A stretch of DNA of 9,879 nt from CAZVWW01 sp964631265 (GTDB taxonomy: Bacteria > Thermotogota > Thermotogae > MWEM01): assembly GCA_964631265.1 (NCBI GenBank), contig CAZVWW010000086.1:1-9879 (forward strand), written 5' to 3'. Below, in pieces: positions 5,955-9,879 of the stretch. The translations under genes and the position numbers were made by a program. Each line of letters opens with the position of its first letter. Within the stretch, counting starts at the first letter, position 1. A model generated the notes under the pieces. It ran no database searches, was not told the origin of the DNA, and worked only from the letters and a program-made list of their open reading frames with translations.

Positions 5955-7884
5955 GCCGCAAAACGAACTGGAAAAGATCAAATGGATGCTCCATCGGAGT
6001 GTTCAGGATCATCAGAAAGGGGAACAGCCCACCTCCTTTTATGGTGATTTGACAGAACTGAACACCAACAGAACCATTTTGGATCATGTCGGTAAAGAGA
6101 CTTTGAGAAAGGTAGCCGTTGATGCCATAGACCTTCTTGAGACCTCCGTTGCCGTTTATGAGAAAAACGGAGATTACGCTATCGGCATGTTTTCTTCCGG
6201 ATGGTGTCAAACTTTGGACAGCGCTTCGAGGCGATTGTGTGGTGACGTGACAAATCGTGTCGCGCTTGAATCCGGACACTGGAAATGCCATGACAGCTGT
6301 TGGGATTGTTCCAGGAGGGCTTTGGAATCCGGCCAGGTTGTGGATGAACGATGTGTGGGAGCGATCAATCTCTACTCTATTCCGATATTTGCCTATGGGA
6401 AACCTGTTGGTGTCATAAGCGTCGGATACGGTAATCCGCCAGAGGACAAAGAGACAATAAAGAAACTGGCTGAAGAATTCAATCTAACAGAACAAGAACT
6501 GATGAAACAACAAAGGGATTATCAGAAGAGGCCGGAATATATTGTAAAAATGGCCAAGAAAAAGATACACACCTCAGCTGAACTGATAGGTCTGATTGTG
6601 GAAAGCAGGTTGTCGGAAGAAAGGTTGAAACAGCAGAGTGAAGAGTTGAAGGCTCAAAATCAGGAGATTGTTGCCATGAACGAGGAGCTCAAAGAAAGTG
6701 AAAAAGAGGCCAGGAGGGCAAATCAGGCTAAATCCGAATTTCTTTCCAATATGAGCCATGAAATCAGGACGCCCTTAAATGGGATTCTCGGGTTTTCTGA
6801 GATCGTTCGGGATACTAAATTGGATGAAGATCAGCAGAGTTTTATAGATATAATCATCAAAAGTGCAAATTCCCTTATGGAAATCATAAATGACATACTT
6901 GATCTCTCCAAGATTGAAGCTGACAAGATGGCATTAAATATTCGAAAGAGAAACATTAGAGAACTTTTAGGAAATACGCTGGACATCGTTACCGTTAGGG
7001 CAGAGCAAAAGGGACTGGATATACAAAAAAAGATATCCTGTTCAATTCCTGATTTTGTGGAGGTTGACGATATAAGATTAAAGCAGATTCTTCTGAATTT
7101 ACTCTCAAATGCTGTCAAATTCACAGACCAGGGCAGTGTTGAATTAACAGTGAAAAGACTGGCGGTTGACAATGAGAATAAAAAGGTCAAGCTTCTTTTC
7201 ATGGTTAAAGACACAGGGATTGGGATAAAAAAGGAGAACTTAAAAATAGTGTTTGAAGCATTCCATCAGGAGAATATGTCTTCCACGAAAAGATTCGGGG
7301 GTACCGGTTTGGGATTGTCAATCTCAAATAGACTACTTGAGAAGATGGGGAGCACACTGGATGTTGAAAGTACGAGAAATGTGGGAACCCAATTCTCGTT
7401 TGAATTGGAATTACCATTTTTTGAAGCGAAAGAATCCAACTCAGGTGATTCTGAAAGACCATTAACGAAGTCTCAATCAAAGCGGCTTATTCAGGAAAAG
7501 AAGATACTCATCGTAGAAGACAACAAAGAAAACATGTTATTTATAAAAACCATGATTGGAAATTATTTGGATAATATTAAAACAATTGAGGCGGAAAATG
7601 GACGTGAGGCTTATAAATTGTTTAAAAGGGAAAACCCGGATCTCATTTTAATGGATCTTGTCATGCCTGTTTTGGATGGTTATCAGGCAACAACCATGAT
7701 TAGACTGGAGGACGGAGAAGTACCGATAGTAGCGCTGACGGCCAAGGCGATGGAAGGTGAGAGGGAAGAATGTCTGACACTCGGTATGAACGATTATCTT
7801 TCCAAACCGGTCTCAATTAAGCGCTTGAGAAAAGCTATCGAGAGGTATCTGGGACGTTTGGACAAAGAGGTACTTCATCAATAA
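5941..7884 (+). CDS. Hybrid histidine kinase with N-terminal PocR-like cysteine-rich sensor, HisKA-HATPase-REC
   Basis: 647 residues, soluble. Residues ~35-215 resemble the PocR ligand-binding domain as used in deltaproteobacterial kinases. They show NTNRTILDHVGKETL, then FSSGWC, WKCHDSCW, and a YSIPIFAYGKPVGVISVGYG core with a PP turn. Six cysteines cluster at 89, 100, 116, 120, 123 and 138, and C116/C120/C123 form CX3CX2C. A glutamine- and glutamate-rich helix (about 225-265) links to HisKA, with H273 in NMSHEIRTPLNG. G1 is DTGIGI (424) and G2 is GGTGLGL (453). The receiver (~517-640) has D572 in LMDLVMPVLDGY, then LTAK and KP. The kinase and receiver closely resemble those of the first kinase, suggesting tandem duplication with swapped sensors. 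The family is known for small-ligand sensing. Metal or redox sensing through the cysteines is my inference. It ends 38 nt from the convergent transporter gene with no clear terminator. Confidence 0.92.
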   Translation: MEKNKPQNELEKIKWMLHRSVQDHQKGEQPTSFYGDLTELNTNRTILDHVGKETLRKVAVDAIDLLETSVAVYEKNGDYAIGMFSSGWCQTLDSASRRLCGDVTNRVALESGHWKCHDSCWDCSRRALESGQVVDERCVGAINLYSIPIFAYGKPVGVISVGYGNPPEDKETIKKLAEEFNLTEQELMKQQRDYQKRPEYIVKMAKKKIHTSAELIGLIVESRLSEERLKQQSEELKAQNQEIVAMNEELKESEKEARRANQAKSEFLSNMSHEIRTPLNGILGFSEIVRDTKLDEDQQSFIDIIIKSANSLMEIINDILDLSKIEADKMALNIRKRNIRELLGNTLDIVTVRAEQKGLDIQKKISCSIPDFVEVDDIRLKQILLNLLSNAVKFTDQGSVELTVKRLAVDNENKKVKLLFMVKDTGIGIKKENLKIVFEAFHQENMSSTKRFGGTGLGLSISNRLLEKMGSTLDVESTRNVGTQFSFELELPFFEAKESNSGDSERPLTKSQSKRLIQEKKILIVEDNKENMLFIKTMIGNYLDNIKTIEAENGREAYKLFKRENPDLILMDLVMPVLDGYQATTMIRLEDGEVPIVALTAKAMEGEREECLTLGMNDYLSKPVSIKRLRKAIERYLGRLDKEVLHQ

Positions 7885-7922
7885 AACCTGATGTAATATA
7901 AAGCTCGCTTTGACTGAAGGGG

Positions 7923-9107
7923 TTAATTTGTAATGGCGTATAGCTCCTTGATCTTCGGGTCATTGCGATAGCGTTTGTACATCAGATATGAGATGAGGAT
8001 GTTGATGCCGTAGAAAATGGCGCTGATGATAAACAGTGTGGTATATCCGTCGATACTCTTGCCGACGATGAAGCCGAACATCATTGCGGCAACGGCCCGG
8101 ACCGAGTTGTTCAGCAGAGAGTTGATCCCCGCCAGGGTAGATATCTTGTCCTGGGGGACATAGGAGTTAATGATGGTGTTGATGATCGGATTGCTGCTGT
8201 TCATCAGGACAAATCGCATCGCATAGATGATGACGAAGATGATCGGGTTTCTGACAAAGGCCATCGCTACGATCAGTGGCACAACCAGCGTCTGTGTGAT
8301 CATCTTGAATTTTAACGGGCCGAACCAGAGGCCGAATTTATGGGAAAGCGCGCTCCCGAATGCCGTTCCGAGCTGGGCTATTGATAGGGCTATCCCGATT
8401 GCCAGCGGGGTCATGCTGAAAAGGTCCTTGAATATCAGATTACCGAAATGGATGAAAAGACCGGCACCAAAGCCGATTGTAATGGTCGTCATGAAATGAA
8501 AGAGCACGATGACCTTTTGTTCGTGTTTAAATTCGGTGATGTTGAATATCGATTTCAGTGAGCTGCCCTTGAATCCCTCTTTCATGATGAGGAGCGGGAT
8601 CATCCCGAAGAAATAGCCGATGATCGCGATGATCAGGGCCTCTTTCAGACCCAGGAAATCACCAAAGACACCGCCGAGGAAGTTTCCCAGTACCCCGCTT
8701 GCCATCAGCAGACCGAAGTTGATACCGACAACCCTGGCCCGATCTTTTGAAGCGGTTAGATCCACAACCATCGCCTGGACGACTGTGAAGCCGACAACCA
8801 TGAATCCGCCCTTGACGAATGAAAAAAGCAGCAAAAGAGGCATCTGGTCTGTCATGATCATGCCGAGATTGGCGAGGGGAAAGAAGACGATCGAGGCGAG
8901 CAGCATGCGCTTTCTTCCGAGGATATCCGCCAGTATGCTGACCACAAGCCCGAGAATGGCAGCTCCCCATAGTGAAGCGGACATGATATTGCCGACCTCC
9001 ACATTGGTCAGTCCTGCTTCCCTGAAAAAGAGATTGAGGTCTGTTCTCATGATCCCCTGCATGGTTATGGTTATAACGGTGTATATGTAAATTAGCCTAA
9101 CTTGCAA
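7923..9107 (-). CDS. Major facilitator superfamily transporter
   Basis: About 394 residues, almost entirely hydrophobic segments separated by short loops, consistent with a 12-helix MFS permease in the inner membrane. The loop after the second helix has the MFS signature ADILGRKRM (motif A, G...D..GRK). A longer basic loop near the middle (KEGFKGSSLKSIFN ... FKHEQK) separates the two six-helix halves. A conserved-looking MRFVLMNSSNPIINT stretch lies in a C-terminal helix. The substrate cannot be told from sequence: drug/proton antiporters and metabolite carriers share this plan. The frame extends to a GTG at 9116, but that GTG lies inside the AGGTGAT ribosome binding site, so I prefer TTG at 9107. 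It lies downstream of pcm on the same strand with its own promoter. By eye it is more GC-rich than the kinases. Confidence 0.88.
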   Translation of the reverse strand: MQVRLIYIYTVITITMQGIMRTDLNLFFREAGLTNVEVGNIMSASLWGAAILGLVVSILADILGRKRMLLASIVFFPLANLGMIMTDQMPLLLLFSFVKGGFMVVGFTVVQAMVVDLTASKDRARVVGINFGLLMASGVLGNFLGGVFGDFLGLKEALIIAIIGYFFGMIPLLIMKEGFKGSSLKSIFNITEFKHEQKVIVLFHFMTTITIGFGAGLFIHFGNLIFKDLFSMTPLAIGIALSIAQLGTAFGSALSHKFGLWFGPLKFKMITQTLVVPLIVAMAFVRNPIIFVIIYAMRFVLMNSSNPIINTIINSYVPQDKISTLAGINSLLNNSVRAVAAMMFGFIVGKSIDGYTTLFIISAIFYGINILISYLMYKRYRNDPKIKELYAITN

Positions 9108-9111
9108 AACA

Positions 9112-9119
9112 ATCACCTT
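9112..9119 (-). promoter_or_regulatory. Ribosome binding site of the transporter, overlapping an in-frame GTG
   Basis: On the minus strand this reads AAGGTGAT, a close match to the AAGGAGGTGAT complement of the 16S rRNA tail. It ends 4 nt before the in-frame TTG at 9107. Starting at the GTG (9116) would leave no ribosome binding site in front of it. Confidence 0.5.
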
Positions 9120-9140
9120 TTACTTCGGTAAACTAATCAC

Positions 9141-9169
9141 ATCATACCACAAGTCTGTGAAATCTGCAA
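9141..9169 (-). promoter_or_regulatory. Sigma70-type promoter for the transporter
   Basis: On the minus strand TTGCAG (9169-9164) is followed after 17 bp by TATGAT (9146-9141). It lies in the 66-nt gap between pcm and the transporter. The predicted start near 9134 gives a leader of about 27 nt before TTG 9107. The transporter can therefore be expressed apart from pcm, although read-through from pcm is also likely. Confidence 0.5.
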
Positions 9170-9173
9170 GTTA

Positions 9174-9770
9174 TTATTGCCATCCATTATCTCCAACCAG
9201 TTCAACAAATCGGACGTATTCGAGGACCTCGCTCTCAAAATTCTCAGTGTCCGTCTTCTTGATTTTGGTTAGTTTTTGATAATTCGTTCCCCCGACCGGT
9301 ATCAACAATAGTCCGCTGACCTTTAACTGTGATTTTAACGGTTCAGGTACGCTACTTGCAGCGGCAGTGACGATTATTCTGTCATAGGGGGCGTTTTCAG
9401 GCCAGCCGGTTGTTCCATCCCCGGTATTAAACTCAATATTATCATAACCGAGATAATCAAGTGTTGTTTGGGCCTTTTTCGACAGATTGGGGATTCTTTC
9501 AACGGTGTAGACCCTGGCAAAAAATTCAGCCAGGAAGGCAGTTTGATAACCGCTGCCGGTGCCTATCTCCAACACTGTTAATGCCGGGTCCGGTTCAAGC
9601 CAGTAAGTCATGTTTGCCACCAGTGACGGCTGGGATATGGTCTGTCCAAATCCGATGGGAAGAGGAGAATCGACTCCGGCACATCTTTTCTCCGCCTGGT
9701 TTAAGAAGGTTTTTCTGTCAAGATTTTGCTGAAAGTTAATGATTTCTTCGTATTTGTTGTCCTTGTTCAA
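9174..9770 (-). CDS. pcm: Protein-L-isoaspartate O-methyltransferase
   Basis: Transfers a methyl group from S-adenosylmethionine to L-isoaspartyl residues of aged proteins in the cytosol, the first step of their repair. Family hallmarks, numbered from the upstream GTG at 9779: LPIGFGQTISQP (40-51), which carries the substrate-site residues; VLEIGTGSGYQTA (SAM motif I, 69-81); VYTVERI (90-96); GDGTTGWPENAPYDRIIVTAAA (120-141); IPVGG (160-164); and the C-terminal EYVRFVELVG. The protein is about 198-201 residues. It is slightly shorter than E. coli Pcm because the region before LPIG is reduced, though every SAM-binding motif is intact. The frame opens with GTG at 9779, but that codon sits inside an AGGGTGATC ribosome binding site, so TTG at 9770 is the likelier start. 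The next gene on the strand is the MFS transporter. Confidence 0.93.
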   Translation of the reverse strand: MNKDNKYEEIINFQQNLDRKTFLNQAEKRCAGVDSPLPIGFGQTISQPSLVANMTYWLEPDPALTVLEIGTGSGYQTAFLAEFFARVYTVERIPNLSKKAQTTLDYLGYDNIEFNTGDGTTGWPENAPYDRIIVTAAASSVPEPLKSQLKVSGLLLIPVGGTNYQKLTKIKKTDTENFESEVLEYVRFVELVGDNGWQ

Positions 9771-9773
9771 AAA

Positions 9774-9782
9774 GATCACCCT
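9774..9782 (-). promoter_or_regulatory. Ribosome binding site of pcm, overlapping an in-frame GTG
   Basis: On the minus strand this reads AGGGTGATC, 3 nt before the TTG at 9770. It covers the GTG at 9779-9777 that would otherwise be taken as the start, the same layout as at the transporter gene. Confidence 0.5.
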
Positions 9783-9799
9783 GCTTTTTTTACTAAAGC

Positions 9800-9808
9800 A
9801 TTATAACA
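9800..9808 (-). promoter_or_regulatory. Extended -10 promoter for pcm
   Basis: The minus strand reads TGTTATAAT, an extended -10 element (TGnTATAAT) with a consensus hexamer. No good -35 is visible at 16-18 bp, which is usual for extended -10 promoters. The predicted leader to TTG 9770 is about 23 nt. Confidence 0.5.
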
Positions 9809-9814
9809 TGCCGG

Positions 9815-9852
9815 TACGTTCCCGAAAAATCAGGGGGACAGGTCCCTTGATT
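9815..9852 (+). repeat. REP-like dispersed repeat, copy 2
   Basis: Matches the copy at 677-720: TACGTT, CCCG, AAATCAGGGGG, CAGGTCCCTTGATT. It lies just upstream of the pcm promoter, in a typical intergenic position for such repeats. It forms the left half of the palindrome at 9836-9879. Confidence 0.55.
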
Positions 9853-9879
9853 ATGAATTCGTAATCAAGGGACCTGTCC
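9836..9879. repeat. Perfect 18-bp inverted repeat (BIME-like head-to-head REP pair)
   Basis: GGACAGGTCCCTTGATTA (9836-9853) and its exact reverse complement (9862-9879) flank an 8-nt spacer whose centre is GAATTC. The right arm runs off the end of the window, so the true arm is probably longer: the left arm continues outward as AATCAGGG. Two REP-like units in opposite orientation are the usual BIME layout. Confidence 0.7.

Noticed and set aside
5749..6291. 180-residue minus-strand open frame across the kinase 2 / kinase 3 junction
   Set aside because: It is antisense to two well-supported genes with clear domain motifs. Its translation shows no recognisable family, and no ribosome binding site was seen.
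7900..7911. AAAGC/GCTTT dyad between the convergent kinase and transporter genes as a bidirectional terminator
   Set aside because: The stem is only 5 bp with a 2-nt loop and no T-tract, too weak to call a terminator.
8620..9090. 156-residue plus-strand open frame antisense to the transporter
   Set aside because: It is proline-, serine- and threonine-rich, as expected from the reverse frame of a membrane protein gene. The opposite strand has clear MFS features.

Overview
The window reads as a piece of chromosome from an anaerobic, deltaproteobacteria-like organism (Desulfobacterota or a relative). This is inferred from the PAS-rich hybrid kinases, the PocR-type sensor variant and the REP-like GGGACAGGTCCC repeats. 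It cannot be proven from 9.9 kb alone.

Left part (1-1044): no intact gene. A class I SAM-dependent methyltransferase remnant lies on the minus strand at 32-259, interrupted by an in-frame TAG and cut off after SAM motif I. Positions 481-831 hold a fold-back structure. Two diverged copies of a ~98-nt hairpin-forming repeat sit in inverted orientation around a short centre, and that centre carries one copy of a REP-like sequence. A good sigma70-type promoter (985-1013) then drives the first kinase.

Middle part (1045-7884, plus strand): three consecutive hybrid histidine kinases share one C-terminal plan (HisKA, HATPase, receiver) but have different input modules. The first has two PAS domains, the second has PAS, a GAF-like region and two more PAS, and the third has a PocR-like cysteine-rich domain. 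Kinases 2 and 3 overlap by 14 nt and are probably translationally coupled. None has a visible HPt or DNA-binding output domain, so they must pass phosphate to partners encoded elsewhere or act on each other.

Right part (7923-9770, minus strand, convergent to the kinases): a protein-L-isoaspartate methyltransferase (pcm) is followed by an MFS transporter. Each has its own recognisable promoter. Both appear to start at a TTG codon placed just after an AGGTGAT-like ribosome binding site. The window ends inside a second, palindromic pair of the REP-like repeat (9836-9879), just upstream of the pcm promoter.

Nothing links the transporter and pcm functionally to the kinase cluster except proximity. 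The least-explained material is the structured repeat pair on the left, the cysteine cluster of the third kinase, and the tandem expansion of the kinases themselves.
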